Positions 9,703 through 20,456 are shown, numbered from the stretch's first letter. The stretch: DNA of 64,000 bases from Ascaphus truei (GCA_036426205.1 CM071570.1:139829048-139893047); one strand, 5' to 3'. Numbers and translations are program-made. The notes: a model not told the origin generated them from the sequence alone.

Positions 9703-10470
9703 TTGCCGACTTTTTAACCCACTCTGCCAGCTTCTCTAGCAGCTCTCTGACAGCCTAGTTCTCCTACTTCACAGCTGTGAATTGTTACACCCAATTAAAG
9801 AGGTGTCAGTACTGCCGCAGGGCAGTACTTACTTTCAGGGTTACAACCACTATCAGTCTACACAATCACTCTTGTTCATGCAGTTAGCGCTTCCACAGGG
9901 CTATTTCTACACTCCTATTCAGACAGAAGTGCAGGAATCATCATAACACATCGCGCTACATATGCGCTACCAACAGTTGATTCACTGCCGCCCAGAGTGT
10001 ATGGGATCCACTGTCTATAACACCGCTATAGCTAATAGCCCTACTGCGATGTGGTTATAACCTTACCCTACTCAATATATCTTGAACGGAGTCCTTCCCT
10101 TACACTATTGTCTGTATATATACTTTACATCATAAGTATAGCCCCGTCCGGGCGCATGCGCATTCTGCTCCCCTTGGGGTACTACTATAGCCGCTTAACT
10201 TCCGTCTGTGACGCATGCGCAGCTCGGATCACACGAGCATTATTTGGCATGTTGCCTTTTGGCATTTAAACACTGCAGAATTACAGCTCCGCACCGTCTC
10301 TACCTTAGTTAGGGTCTGCCTGCTGCCAGCCGGCAGCAGTCACGCTAGCTTGGTCTCCGTGGAGATAGTCCAGCTCCCTCTTAGCAATCCGAGCAAGGCC
10401 CCTCCGTGGAGATAGTCCAGCTCCCTCTTAGCAATCCGAGCAAGGCCCGTGATACACTCCTAGCAAATAT
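9703..10470 (+). repeat. Sequence 3' of HHR4, probable PLE terminal region
   Basis: Lies directly downstream of HHR4 and becomes GC-rich around 10140-10250 (GCGCATGCGCATTCTG, GACGCATGCGCAGC). Other hammerheads in this window, at 19748, 27537 and 36815(-), have the same order of ribozyme then GC-rich sequence. No protein motif. The boundary at 10470 is arbitrary. Confidence 0.35.
10355..10448. repeat. Exact 47-bp tandem duplication
   Basis: The 47 bases beginning CTCCGTGGAGATAGTCCAGC at 10355 recur without change at 10402. Identity suggests a recent duplication or possibly an assembly artefact. Confidence 0.9.
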
Positions 10471-10477
10471 ATATATA

Positions 10478-10990
10478 ATGGGGCAGGTTCCCTAACCTAG
10501 GGCCTGTCCCTACAAGACTCCGCTAGGATGACTCAGGACTATCTGGGGCCTAGGGGATTGCTGGCCTAGTGCAGAGAGTCACTGACCCCTGCACCCTACC
10601 TCCTTCCCCTAGCTGCTCCGGTCACCAACTGCCGTGTGCAAAACCCCGCGAAATGTATCTATATCCCTCCTGGGGATATCTGCCGCCCTATTGGCTCCCT
10701 GGAGTCATGTGGCTCTGCCCCTGTGCACCCTGGGGGCTGTCCGTCCTGCCTTGCGTATGCGCGAGCTGTTTGGGGCCTCTCGCGTTAGCTGGCCTCCTGC
10801 GCATGCGCAACAGCACTAAACATGGCGGCGCCCTGCTTCCCGAGCCGCCGGGACCCTCGCGACGCGACCGCGGCCTTAGCAACGGCCCGATCGCGTCCCC
10901 GGAAACTGGCCGCAACTTCCAGGTAACACGCTGCTCGCGTCCCTGCCCCCTCACTCCCTCACGTGCGCTCTGGCAGAAGGGGGGGGTCCA
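10478..10990 (+). repeat. GC-rich dispersed repeat module (forward copy)
   Basis: Shares order and wording with the reverse complement of 12485-13010: GGGGCCTAG, GGCCTAGTGCAG, GTCAC..., CCCCTGCACC, then ATTGGCT, GCGCATGCGCAAC and ATGGCGGCG-like sequence. The two copies lie in opposite orientation about 1.5 kb apart. Several CpG dinucleotides survive. It could be a retroelement terminal region or untranslated leader; nothing proves which. Confidence 0.45.
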
Positions 10991-11039
10991 CTAGAGCAAG
11001 GGGGGGACCTGGCTACACATACAAAAAAAAGTAAAAGTT

Positions 11040-11605
11040 TACTCGCCTGTCAACATGATGATCTTTTTGTAAAACTGATCGTCAAAGTCCATATACCCCT
11101 TCCTAGCAATGATAATGTTATAATATGGTTATCACACAAGTCCAATGAATACTGACAACATGGCAGAGCACTTATTAACTCATGGAGTACAGACGGAGCA
11201 GGTTTCTCTCTTCCCCTTTGGTGGGCTACATTCCGATATTCAATAGGAACACTGCCAGAGTAATCTATGGAAACTCTGACATTCCAAGTTATAATGGGAT
11301 AGGTTGTGTTTCCTAAGCCAACACTAAAGGCCGATATCGTTATCTATGCGAAACTGAAAACAAGCACTGTAACTGGCAGTCCCAGTTGATCAAAATTAAC
11401 TAATGATCGATTTATTAAATATTGTTCTGCAAGAGTAGTATTGTTGTTATCTTTTATTTGTACGACGACGACATAATCCACAGCGCAGTACAAAGCTGCA
11501 GGATGGACAATAACATGGTGTGATAAAAAAAAAAAAAGTACAAATATGTTAAGACAAATGGAGACAATAGTTAGGAGGTGGCAACCTGAAGACGCATGTG
11601 ACATC
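11040..11605. other. Unassigned sequence with a retroposon-tail fragment
   Basis: Mostly unrecognised. TTTTATTTGTACGACGACGA and CCACAGCGCAGTACAAAGC at about 11450-11495 resemble the dispersed retroposon tail seen at 7505. An A run lies at 11526-11537. Confidence 0.3.
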
Positions 11606-11616
11606 ATAATGTAGAC

Positions 11617-11791
11617 CAGAGGTGTCCAAGTCCAGTCCTCAAGCTCCCCAACAGGCCAGGTTTTCAGGATATCCCAGCTTTGCTCAGTTAAGCTTGGACT
11701 GATTAAGTCACCTGAGCTGATGCTGGGATATCCTAAAAACCTGACCTGTTGGGGGGGGGGGGCAGGGGGGGACTGGAGTTGAGCACCTTTG
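11617..11791. mobile_element. hAT-like MITE, family 2 (copy 1)
   Basis: Starts CAGAGGTGTCCAAGTCCAGT, ends ACTGGAGTTGAGCACCTTTG; long inverted arms include CCAGGTTTTCAGGATATCCC and its complement. Flanked by the 8-bp duplication ATGTAGAC (11609-11616 and 11792-11799). Same family as 54082-54260. A poly-G run of about 13 near 11751-11763 interrupts the right arm. Confidence 0.85.
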
Positions 11792-11799
11792 ATGTAGAC

Positions 11800-12137
11800 C
11801 AGCGGTGCGCAAAGTGGGGGGCGCGACCCCCAGGGGGGGCGGGAGATTGTGCTGGGGGGGCGCGGGCAGTTGCAGAGGCCCCGCGCTCTTCCCCCAGGCA
11901 TTTAAATTAAATGCCGGGGGATCGCGTGAGGCCCCTGCAACTATTTACTTACCGGGATTCAGCCGGCTGTGTTGCGTCGCCATGGCAACGCGGCGTCAAT
12001 GGACGCCGCGGCACCATGTGACCTGACGTCACACGCCCAAGCAGCGTCATCTGCCGCGAAAGAAGGTAGGCAGGGGGGCGCGAGAGCCGGGGGCAGAGTG
12101 ACAGGGGGGCGCAGCACAAAAAGTTTGCGCTCCCCTG
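11800..12137. mobile_element. hAT-like MITE, family 1 (copy 2), at the same target site
   Basis: Starts CAGCGGTGCGCAAAGT and ends AAGTTTGCGCTCCCCTG. Its 8-bp duplication is again ATGTAGAC (11792-11799 and 12138-12145), so it inserted into one of the two duplications made by the family 2 element, or the other way round. The interior is CpG-rich with TTGCGTCGCCATGGCAACGC. No transposase. Confidence 0.88.
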
Positions 12138-12149
12138 ATGTAGACTATA

Positions 12150-12480
12150 ATAACAGTTGTGTCCAGCTTTTCAGCCAAGCAACTTCTTCCTCAAGACTCA
12201 CAAATTGGCCACTGTAGTTTTATGAGAATATTAAACAGTGATTATCTCTTGCAGTTGTTATTCTATATATTGTAAATCTGTTGCCTAGGCAACTTGCCTG
12301 ACATATTTGCCTCAAACATAAAATTGGCATTTGCTGAGCATAAAAAAAAGCTCACAATTGATGCTTAAGTGAAAATTAGAAAAAAAAGAGGAGCTTATTT
12401 TTGTGACATGATCTAGTGCAATCAAAGAAAAGCAGGTAACACTGAACTTTGAAATCACTTTTAAATATTTTAAAATAGTT
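12150..12480. other. Unassigned AT-rich sequence
   Basis: No gene or repeat termini seen. Confidence 0.35.
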
Positions 12481-12484
12481 AATT

Positions 12485-13490
12485 ATCCGACTGTGGCCAG
12501 GTTCCCCCTTGGGTTTCCACATTGGCTCCACTTACCCCCGCTGCAACTGGGAGAGTGCGGAGTGTTCGGGAGGCTGCAGGAGCGAGGCGGTGGGCTGTGT
12601 GCATTCCCGTGAGTGCAGGTGCATTGCAGGCGGTTGGAGAGGCGACCGTGTCGCCGGCGCTCCTCGGCGGGACGCCAGGAAGAGCGCTGCCATAGTGGAA
12701 ATGCCACATGCGCAGGAGACTCAAGCATGCGCAGTAATAGCACAAGAGCGGCGGCCATTGCAGCAGAGGGCTCCACGGGGACAATAAGACCCATCATGCA
12801 CAGGGGCTGGAGATCAGATGGCCCAGAGCAGCCAATAAGGCTGCAGGATTCCCTGCTTAGTAAGTTGTTACATTTGGCGCGCTGAGAGAGCCACGTTAGT
12901 CGGAGCTGGGACAGAAAAGGGTAAGGGTGTAGGTGCAGGGTGTCTGTGACCCCTGCACTAGGCCAGAGACCCCCCATAGGCCCCAGCTAGGCCCCGACTC
13001 ACAGTAGCTTGTGGTTGCTGCAGGGAAGGCCCCTTAGATAAGGACACTTCCACATTTACTGTCTAGTGTCAGGGACACAGTGAAGACGCAGCACGGTGAC
13101 TGCGGCCTGTGATCTGGGACCAGACCACCTCCGTTGTAAGAGACCTGTATGGTGATACTATATTATCCACGATGGAATTCACCCAACGCAGAGGCGGACA
13201 CCATCGCGGACGACGTCATTGCTGGATCAGCAGATCCCTGTTGCTAAGTCGGCCTCCCTGAGTACTGGAGTACTCGCCAGGTACATCAACTAAGTGCACC
13301 AACACTCCACGGGATAGCGCTATCTCCTACACTTTTGGGTGGGCCCTGACATTGGGGGAAAAGGACATCAGGGTATTGGTGCCAAGCACCCTATGTACTT
13401 TGGGGGACACTCACTGGTGGCATCAGTTTGGGGCATTGCTATACTGTGTGGTACAGGATACTGTGGTCTGTGTTCAGTAAAGGTTGTTGT
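12485..13490 (-). repeat. GC-rich dispersed repeat module (reverse copy, longer)
   Basis: The reverse complement of 12485-13010 resembles 10478-10990. The copy extends further to about 13490, where the mariner-like MITE starts. Contains CATGCGCAGGAGACTCAAGC and many CpGs. Overlapping open frames on both strands (90-160 codons) arise from GC-rich composition and do not agree with any protein family I know. TTTGGCGCGCTGAGAG at about 12875 faintly resembles a primer-binding site, so an LTR leader is possible. Confidence 0.4.
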
Positions 13491-13497
13491 TATATTA

Positions 13498-13703
13498 AGG
13501 CAGTCCTCGGTTATCCAACGGAATCCATTCTGGAAGTAGGGTTGGAAAGTGAAACCGTTGTAAAGTGAGTCCCATGTTAACCAGTGGCGTTGAGCGTTGG
13601 ATAACGCATTCACGCGTCGAAAAATGGCCCATAGGGTTGCATTGTAAAGCGTTGTATATGCCATTCATTGTAAAGTGAAACGTTGGATAGCGAGGACTAC
13701 CTG
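13498..13703. mobile_element. Tc1/mariner-like MITE (GTCCTCGG termini)
   Basis: The left end AGGCAGTCCTCGGTTATCCA and right end GGATAGCGAGGACTACCTG form terminal inverted repeats, flanked by TA (13496-13497 and 13704-13705). GTAAAGTGA-type phrases recur inside. It interrupts the GC-rich module, whose sequence resumes at about 13706. Confidence 0.7.
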
Positions 13704-13705
13704 TA

Positions 13706-14590
13706 CCTTACTGTGTGTATTATTGTTAATGTAAGGGGCCTAACCCACCACGTTGGGATCCCTTACAGGTGGGAGGCGCTGCACCGAGAAGACCTTGTTA
13801 TCACCCCAGGTTCCCAGCGGCGGAGGCTCAGGCCTCCTGGTTGCTTGACAGGTAATAGCAGTACCGGTAGTTCCTTCCCAGGTACGGGGGAGCAAGGGCT
13901 ACACAACTGTAGCACTGTTTACACCCCCCCCCCCATCCCCCCTGTGGGAGATACACAGCCTATGCTACCTTGTGTGTGGTGCAATACCTGTGAGGATCAG
14001 GAGAGCTGAGCTGAGCTGATCTGCGATGGAGTGGAGATCAGGACAGGCTTAGGTTCGTTCTCTTGGTGTTAAGCGCCTTCAGCTGTAGTGGGTTCCAGGG
14101 TGTCCAGAAGTCTGGCCCCACTACTGCATACTTCTCCCTCCTTCCCAAGGACTGATACTCAGACAGGAGTGTCATAACAAGGGTCTATATTCAGCACGGC
14201 AGGCATCCACTGCAGATCTCCATACAGTGATGCAGAGTCTCAGACCTCTGGATGGTGATGGCCCCTAATCTTACAGGGCCTCTGTGGCTAAATCTGATGT
14301 TCCCTCAGTCTAAAGATTGAGGGTGAGCATGCTCATCCTGCCATAGGAGAGACCGACAGCTCTCTGCCTTCTGTCACTTCCAGAGCAGGAACAGGACTTC
14401 CTCTCTCTTCAAGAGCAGAAGCAGGACTTGGTTACACCCTCCTAGGAGGATCAAGAAGGGGCGGGCTCATGGTCTATACCTATCCCTGATAGGCTTACAC
14501 AGGCCATGAGTCACCACCTTACTTCTATAACTCATAAAAGGGGCATGAGGGGGGGGGGGGAGGGGTCAAGAGCCCATAGATTTAACCTGT
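13706..14590. repeat. Continuation of GC-rich retroelement-like module
   Basis: Moderately GC-rich with poly-C (about 13923-13933) and poly-G (14550-14561) runs. Contains tandem-like GAGCTGAGCTGA and AGAGCAGAAGCAGGACTT phrases. No coding match. Confidence 0.3.
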
Positions 14591-15000
14591 TACTGCCTGC
14601 AGCTAACAGGGATAACAGGGGAAAAGAAAGGCATAATGGGACATACTCTGTTACACAACATTAAAAAAAAAATGTAAAAAAAGACTTTAAAACTCTCGGC
14701 ACAATTCGGCAAAAATATTAATGTCATGAAAAATCGGTAAACAGACATGACGGGGACTAAACTTTCCCCCAAAAAAATCCCACACCGACATATTACATGT
14801 TACTTCCTCAGAGGGGGGAGTAACATGTAACATCCCACTAATCCATTCCTTCCTATATCTATCTACATTAACCTCTTTCTTCATCAAATAGAATAACACC
14901 TCTAAAAAGGTAACATAGCAAATACAATAATAAAGACGCAAAGAAGGGTGGGTAGCTGTGTTGGTTTTTTCTTCCATGTATTAAAATAACAAAGGAGGAA
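14591..15000. other. Unassigned sequence with a short palindrome
   Basis: ATTACATGTTACTTCCTCAG and its near reverse complement (GGGGGAGTAACATGTAA) meet at about 14810, giving a 20-bp hairpin. Otherwise unrecognised. Confidence 0.35.
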
Positions 15001-15019
15001 GAGGGAGTAGGTGGTATGA

Positions 15020-15100
15020 TACCTTATATTGAACAAGTAGTTGAAATGTTACAAGCTTTCAAACCTCTCAGGGTCCTTCATCAGGTGTCCGGAGACAGAT
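15020..15100 (-). ncRNA. Hammerhead-derived motif HHR5
   Basis: On the minus strand: CTGATGA (15084-15078), an A, stem II GGACC/GGTTT with two G-U pairs, then GAAA (15060-15057) followed by GCTTGTAAC. No clear cleavage triplet. The following minus-strand sequence (AACATTTCAACTACTTGTTC, GGTATCATACC) is a phrase I associate with PLE-type terminal repeats, and GGTATCA also follows HHR14. Probably inactive. Confidence 0.5.
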
Positions 15101-15235
15101 GCACAGAGACACACAGGAACAGGGAACTCACAAATCAAAAAATGGTAGGAAGTAAAAGGTAGGGTGCATACCGCCCGGGGGAATATGCTAAAGGGCAAAA
15201 AAAGCACAGGCACTCATAAATCAAAAAGTTATATT

Positions 15236-15292
15236 TATTAGCTCAACGTTTTGACCCCAACTGAAGCCTCTCTCAGGCTTAGGAGGATTTAG
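15236..15292 (-). ncRNA. Degenerate hammerhead-derived motif HHR6
   Basis: Minus strand reads CCTGAGAGAGGCTTCAG, then GTCAAAACGTTGAGC. The order core, stem II, (G)AAAACGTTG follows the hammerhead plan, but GAAA is changed to AAAA and the core is CTGAGAGA. Taken as an eroded PLE terminal sequence. Confidence 0.4.
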
Positions 15293-15299
15293 GAGAATC

Positions 15300-15570
15300 T
15301 GGGTGTGTGGGTGTGTGTGTGTTGTGCGTGTGGTGTGGGTGAGTTGCGTGTGTAAAAAAAAAAAAAGAGAGAAAATCTAAAGAACAACGTAATGGAGATC
15401 ACAGTATTTTGACTCTATTATTTAATCAGAAGGATAGCACTTAAAAATGTGTGGTAATTTCTGGCATCTACAATAAGTATGCAGTAAACATCGGAAATAT
15501 ATATACATATATATACATATATATACACATACATACATATATATACATATACACACACATATACACACAC
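15300..15570. repeat. GT-rich and TA/CA microsatellite tracts
   Basis: GT-rich run at 15301-15352, A run about 15354-15365, and mixed TATACATA/CACACATA repeat at 15496-15571. Confidence 0.8.
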
Positions 15571-15975
15571 ATACCAAACCTCTCTTAACATTCAACAAAA
15601 CATCCCTTGTTATATACAGTAGTCCTAAAAAAATATATAGAAGGAAGTAGCGCTATCCACTACATTACCAACTAATAAAGGGTGAAAGCTTAATATGTGA
15701 TAGGTGAGAACTCATATAAGTGAAACACACCAGTTCGTCACGAGGTAGTACAATGTCTCAAAGGGGATAATACTTAAGTCCGGCAGCCCGAGTCCAAAGG
15801 AGGGATATCCAAGTCCCTCCAAACAGTAGCAAAAAAAGGGAAGAATGTCCCCCGGCACACAAGCTCAAGCAAGGTCCCAAGCATAGGAGAAATACAGGAA
15901 AAAACACAGAAATAACAGTGTATTCATAAACAATTAATGTGAATGACTAGATAGTCAGACCAATGCGGTCATATA

Positions 15976-16289
15976 CAGTGGCGGCCCAGCTGAGTCTTAT
16001 TCGGCCGCCACCGCAATGCGCGGGAAGACGCGGCTTGTTTGTTTTTTTCCCGCTGCGTGTCACGCGGTACAGGATGCGCGCGCGCGTGCCCAGGACTCCC
16101 CGAAGGTGGTGGCAGAGGGGGAAGGCATGTGGGAAGGCAGAGGGGGACCCGGAGAAGCAGAGACAGAGGTCGCGAGGGGAGAGGAATGACCGGGGAAGAT
16201 CCGGCTGGCACGCGGCCAAGTTTGGCGCCAGCGCGAAAACAGCCGCGGGCCAAGACAGGCGAGTGTGAGACTCAGCTTGGCCGCGACAG
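15976..16289. mobile_element. Tc1/mariner-like MITE inserted in the PLE arm
   Basis: Starts CAGTGGCGGCCCAGCTGAG and ends CTCAGCTTGGCCGCGACAG, flanked by TA on both sides (15974-15975, 16290-16291). The uninterrupted partner arm reads TCATATAACTGCCTG at the equivalent place, which shows directly that the 314-bp GC-rich segment was inserted and duplicated TA. No transposase frame. Confidence 0.85.
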
Positions 16290-16920
16290 TAACTGCCTGT
16301 ATTTAGTCTCTGTCACTATAGTTGTTACTCGGATAAAGATTAATAATGTCAGTGCTGTCTTCGATTGAGGCTTAGATTATGGAAAGCACACACCTGATGT
16401 AATAACTTTATAGGAAACTTCCTTAGGTGTTTATCCAAATGGCAGCAGTTGGTAATATAGCTGTATATATATTTGTTACCAAATTGGAACGTGGGGATAA
16501 TCTTCAATATTCCACTGGTTATCCTTATAAATTAATGAGAGATGACATGGCATAATAACATTTAATAAACATGTACTGGTAAAAAAAACAAATGAACATA
16601 CACAAACGCCCGGTATTTTGGTGCATTTTGAATAAAGCTTTCCAGCATAAAGAGCCTGTATCTTCCTGGATTTTTTTTAGCAGCAGGAACAGGCTCTTTC
16701 GCAGCTTCCAGAATGTTGCTGCAGCTGACAAGTTCTGTCGTTTCACACTGAGATAACATCGCTGTCTCTCTCCTTCCCCTGCTTGTGCACAGCTGCTGGT
16801 GGCGGTGGCGTCTCTCTCCCTAGATGGATCCGCGTCAGCACGATGTTCCTGCAGATGTCAGTGACAGTGTAGTAGCTTCCGATTGGTCGTGCGTTTCAAA
16901 AACTACGGTGGCCGAGAGTG

Positions 16921-16960
16921 TCAATCCAACGCGTTTCGCTAATACGCTTCTTCAGGGATA
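16921..16960 (-). ncRNA. Hammerhead-derived motif HHR7
   Basis: Minus strand: CTGAAGA, stem II GC/GC around GTATTA, GAAA, then CGCGTTGGATTGAC. The ordered parts are present but the cleavage triplet expected after GTTG (GTC) reads GAT, so cleavage is not expected. Its partner in the other arm is HHR8. Confidence 0.5.
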
Positions 16961-17778
16961 ATCGTCTAAGGGTTCTCTACATCTTTAAATACTCTCTTGA
17001 TTGTGGGGATTGGATAACCCAAAAAAGTGTCCTTAATTTCACAATGGCATATTCAAGTATGCACTTTCATCACAGCATTAAAATACATTTATTTTAAAAA
17101 CGAATTTTAAAATTCAATTTAAATACATACACATAGGTATACCTAGATCTAAAGTATGGGATAATAATTAAATTCCATTCAATAGTAATCAACCAATATA
17201 TAATTTGAATTGGAGATGTAGTTAAGGACATGCATACATGACAAGAGTCAAGTTTTTAGACTTAGAGATTACTATAGAGGATAACAAAATAAATATTAGG
17301 ACCTTCTTTAAGGAGGTAAATTGCAATAATTATATTACAGCCAGCAGCTGACACAAGAGGGAAATAAACCAACCATAGGGAAAAATAATTTATACCATTT
17401 ATAACTAAATATAGCGATCAGTCTAAAGATATAACCAACATTTTAAACAAACATTGGCATGTGTACAGAAGGACGACTGGTAAAAAAATGTTATCAGTAA
17501 CAAACCAAATGTGGTATTCTCCAGGGCCCCAAATTTAAAACAAAAAAATAGTACCCAATTACCTACAAACAAATAAGACAAACTGCTGGCTGAGGACTCA
17601 CTGCAAATACTTTTTTAGAAGCCTTAATTGCAGGGCCTGTAATAACAATAGGCAACAAGAGTCTAAATTAAGAGAATTTATTGCGGTTAATTCTGGGATT
17701 GAATTTTATATTCTATCTAATATATCCTGCCAAACTAAGGAAGTAGTCTATGTATTGGAGTGTAGTTGCTGTCATTGT

Positions 17779-18254
17779 TAAATAAAGTAATAATAAAATT
17801 GGTTCAAGAAAAGCAGATTTATTGATTTTAAATATAAGCACAAATACAAGTGATCACACGGAGAGTAAAAAATAAATGACTCTAGTTTGGTCGTTTCTGA
17901 ACAGAGCTTATATACACAAAATATGTGTTTTTACATTGCTACATCAGCAATAATGCACGGGTGACGCAGAGAATAGAAAAAATAGCAATAATGCTGATAA
18001 TACATAAATAGCAAATTACTTGCAAAATACACAAAAACAACTACTGATCATGACTCGTAGATTTTCCGAATTTGTAACACCCTATTTCTAAAGAGAAAAA
18101 CTTGTGGTTAGCCATTTTCTGATAAGACACTTATCTTCGGACTGCAGTAACCATGCACATCCCATGTCCCCTAAACAGTGCAATACAAAATACAATAATC
18201 TTCACTCCATTTTATCTAACTCTCAGTGACCCCTCCTAATTACCCCAATATCGA
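17779..18254 (-). mobile_element. Insertion with 6-bp duplication, solo-LTR-like
   Basis: The 476-bp insert splits the PLE GIY-YIG region and is flanked by CATTGT (17773-17778 and 18255-18260). Read on the minus strand it has a TATA-like GTGTATATAAGC and later an AATAAA (CAATAAATCTGC) about 90 bases downstream, an order typical of LTRs. The ends are not a clean TG...CA with this duplication, so the LTR call is tentative. Confidence 0.5.
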
Positions 18255-18271
18255 CATTGTATACTCCAGTA

Positions 18272-18604
18272 CAGGCATACCCCGGTTTAAGGACACTCAC
18301 TTTAAGTACACTCGCGAGTAAGGACATATTGCCCAATAGGCAAACAACAGCTCGCGCATGCGCCTGTCAGCACATCCTGAACAGCAATACCGACTCCCTG
18401 CCTGTACCGAAGGTGTGCGCAAGCGGGGAGACTATAGAGCCTGTTACACATGTGTTATTTACATCAGTTATGCACGTATATGATGATTGCAGTACAGTAC
18501 ATGCATCGATAAGTGGGAAAAAAGGTAGTGCTTCACTTTAAGTACATTTTCGCTTTACATACATGCTCCGGTCCCATTGCATACGTTAATGCGGGGTATG
18601 CCTG
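18272..18604 (+). mobile_element. Tc1/mariner-like MITE (GGCATACCCCGG family, copy 1)
   Basis: Starts CAGGCATACCCCGGTTTAAG and ends GCGGGGTATGCCTG, flanked by TA (18270-18271, 18605-18606). Removing it and one TA joins the PLE codons for ...LQ and YVGR, so the insertion is exact. Internal landmarks: GCGCATGCGCCTGTCAGCAC and ACTTTAAGTACATTTTCGCT. Other copies at 46409-46738 and 58212-58542 are in the opposite orientation. Confidence 0.88.
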
Positions 18605-18790
18605 TACGTGGGCAGAACTATCCGCAAATTCAAAACTAGATTGGGGGAAAGTACGTAACATAATTCAAGGACTTGAGACACATAGTGTATCAAGTCACTA
18701 TAAATCAGTACATAACAGTAACCCCAGTTGTTTGAAATGTATAGAACATGTAAATCACAATTGGATGGGGGGGGGGTGATTATATCAAAA

Positions 18791-19463
18791 GGATCTCCCA
18801 ATGAGAATCCTTTTGGATTTTCACCCTTCAAACATTAACTACTGCAGGACTCAATAGTGACATTGACATTGAATCCTTTTTAAAATCTATAGCGATTTTA
18901 ACACTTGTTTTATTGCCAGTTTTGCACATGAATTTAAGACATATACCCTTTTTTATTTACCTATTTAGGACTATATATCTATCTTTGACACTTTAGTTAT
19001 ATGTTATATCCATGGCTTATTTTTTAAGGCAGTGCCTTTTTTAATATATATTTTTAGATATTATGTATTTATGTTCTTAATTTATGCATAGGTCATCAAG
19101 TATTGTCTGCCATGTATAAATATCCAAGATGGTTGTAATGCTCATGTATGTTAAATTCTATATCTCTCCTTTATCAGTGGTTAAATGTTTATACACTGAT
19201 ATACCCATATCTAGTTATTATTTTAAATTGGGTTTAGGTAATATAATTCTAAAATCCGAATAAATTGTTCAGGCACTACATATATTTTATTGTAAATTTT
19301 ATATCATGTTCAACAATGTATTTATTATAGGTATTAATGTAATTTAGTCCCAGAGTCTAATTGATAAGGGTTACATGACACAACCACATATCTATGTATT
19401 AATAATAAAAGATTGAGTGGTGGTAACATGATTCCCTATATACTAGCTGTAGCTTAACCAACG
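18791..19463 (+). repeat. PLE 3' untranslated region
   Basis: AT-rich sequence between the GIY-YIG relic and the right terminal arm, with no other repeat boundary visible. Confidence 0.45.
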
Positions 19464-20345
19464 ACATATCCAATTCAAATTATATATTGTTTGATTACTA
19501 TTTTACTATTGAATGGAATTTAATTATTATCCCATACTTAGATCTGGATATACCTATGTGTATATATTTAAATTGGATTTTAAAATTGGATTTTAAAATT
19601 AAGTTTTTAAATTTAATGTATTTTAATGCTATGATGAAAGTGCATACTTGAATATGCCGTTGTGAAATTAAGGACACTTTCTGGGTTATCCAATCCCCAC
19701 AATCAAGAGAGTATTTAAAGATGTAGAGAACCATTAGACCATTATCCCTGACGAAGCGTATTAGCGAAACGCATTGGATTGACACTCACGGGCCACCGTA
19801 GTTTTTGGAACGCACGACCAATGGGAAGCTGCTACACTGATGTCTGCAGGAACATTGTACTGATGCGAATCCATCTAGGGAGGGAGGGAGGGAGACGCCG
19901 CCGCCGCCGCCCCCAGCTGTCCACAAGCAGGGGAAGGAAAGAGACAATGACGCTATCCCAGCGTAAAACGACAGAACTTGCCAGCTGCAGCAATGTTCTG
20001 GTAGCTGCGAAAGAGCCTGTTCCTGCTGCTAAGAAATCCAGAAAGATACAGGCTCTTTATGCTGGAAAGCTTTATTCAAAATGCACCAAAATACCGGGCG
20101 TTTGTGTATGTTCATTTGTTTTTTTTACCAGTACATGTTTATTAAATGTTATTATGCCATGTCATCTCTTATTAATGTATAGTGACAGAGACTATATACA
20201 GGCAGTTATATGACTGCATTGGTCTGACTATCTAGTCATTCACATTGATTGTTTATGAATACACTGTTATTTCTGTGTTTTTCCCTGAATTTCTCCTATG
20301 CTTGGGGACCTTGCTTAAGCTTGTGCGCCGGAGGACATTTTTCCC
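19464..20345 (+). mobile_element. Right terminal arm of the PLE
   Basis: Forward partner of 15832-17218. Carries HHR8, then a GC-rich stretch with GGGAGGGAGGGAGACG and (CCG)n, then a conserved tail ending at a T run (20342-20357). The open frame here (19779-20213) has no known protein match and is a by-product. Confidence 0.7.
19748..19790 (+). ncRNA. Hammerhead-derived motif HHR8
   Basis: CTGACGA (19748-19754), stem II GC/GC around GTATTA, GAAA (19766-19769), then CGCATTGGATTGAC. Same missing cleavage triplet as HHR7, so the pair probably descends from one inactive or altered parent. Confidence 0.5.
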
Positions 20346-20399
20346 TTTTTTTTTTTTAAAAATAATAAATATATATAAATATATATATGCTTCTCCTTA

Positions 20400-20456
20400 A
20401 GGCCTGACCTGTTGGGGTTCACTGAGAAATGGAGTTGAAAAACACTGCTATAAAAG
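20400..20456. mobile_element. hAT-like MITE family 2, terminal fragment
   Basis: GGCCTGACCTGTTGGGGTTC...GGAGTTGAAAAACACTG resembles the right end of the family 2 elements. The rest is missing. Confidence 0.5.

Larger units (their letters stand above)
15832..17218 (-). mobile_element. Inverted terminal arm of a Penelope-like element
   Basis: The reverse complement of this segment matches 19464-20345 in order: AATTCAAATTATATATTG, AGATGTAGAGAACC, the HHR-like motif, CCACCGTAGTTTTTG, AGCCTGTTCCTGCTGCTA, CCGGGCGTTTGTGTATGTTC, GTCTGACTATCTAGTCATTC and AAGCAAGGTCCCCAAGC-type blocks. It is longer than its partner because of a MITE at 15976-16289 and another extra segment at about 16320-16530 that the partner lacks. 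Known: PLE insertions commonly have such inverted terminal copies next to a 5'-truncated body. Confidence 0.75.
17245..18790 (+). pseudogene. Penelope-like element ORF: RT end, linker, GIY-YIG (interrupted)
   Basis: In one frame from 17245: FLDLEITI, then IRTFFKEVN (end of the reverse transcriptase region), then at about 17390 FITKYSDQSKDITNILNKHW, the PLE linker signature, then a Cys cluster near 17620 (CRAC) and YVLECSCCHC at about 17750, which opens the GIY-YIG endonuclease. The domain resumes at 18605 with YVGRTIRKFKTRLGE. Between these lie two insertions (17779-18254 and 18272-18604). The catalytic RT palm (YxDD) is missing: the body is 5'-truncated and abuts the inverted arm. A few stops are present (for example after ITASS). 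Not functional. Confidence 0.85.

Noticed and set aside
10569..10994. 141-codon open frame in GC-rich DNA
   Set aside because: Opposite strand is equally open, the related copy at 12485-13010 does not preserve the frame, and no family match.
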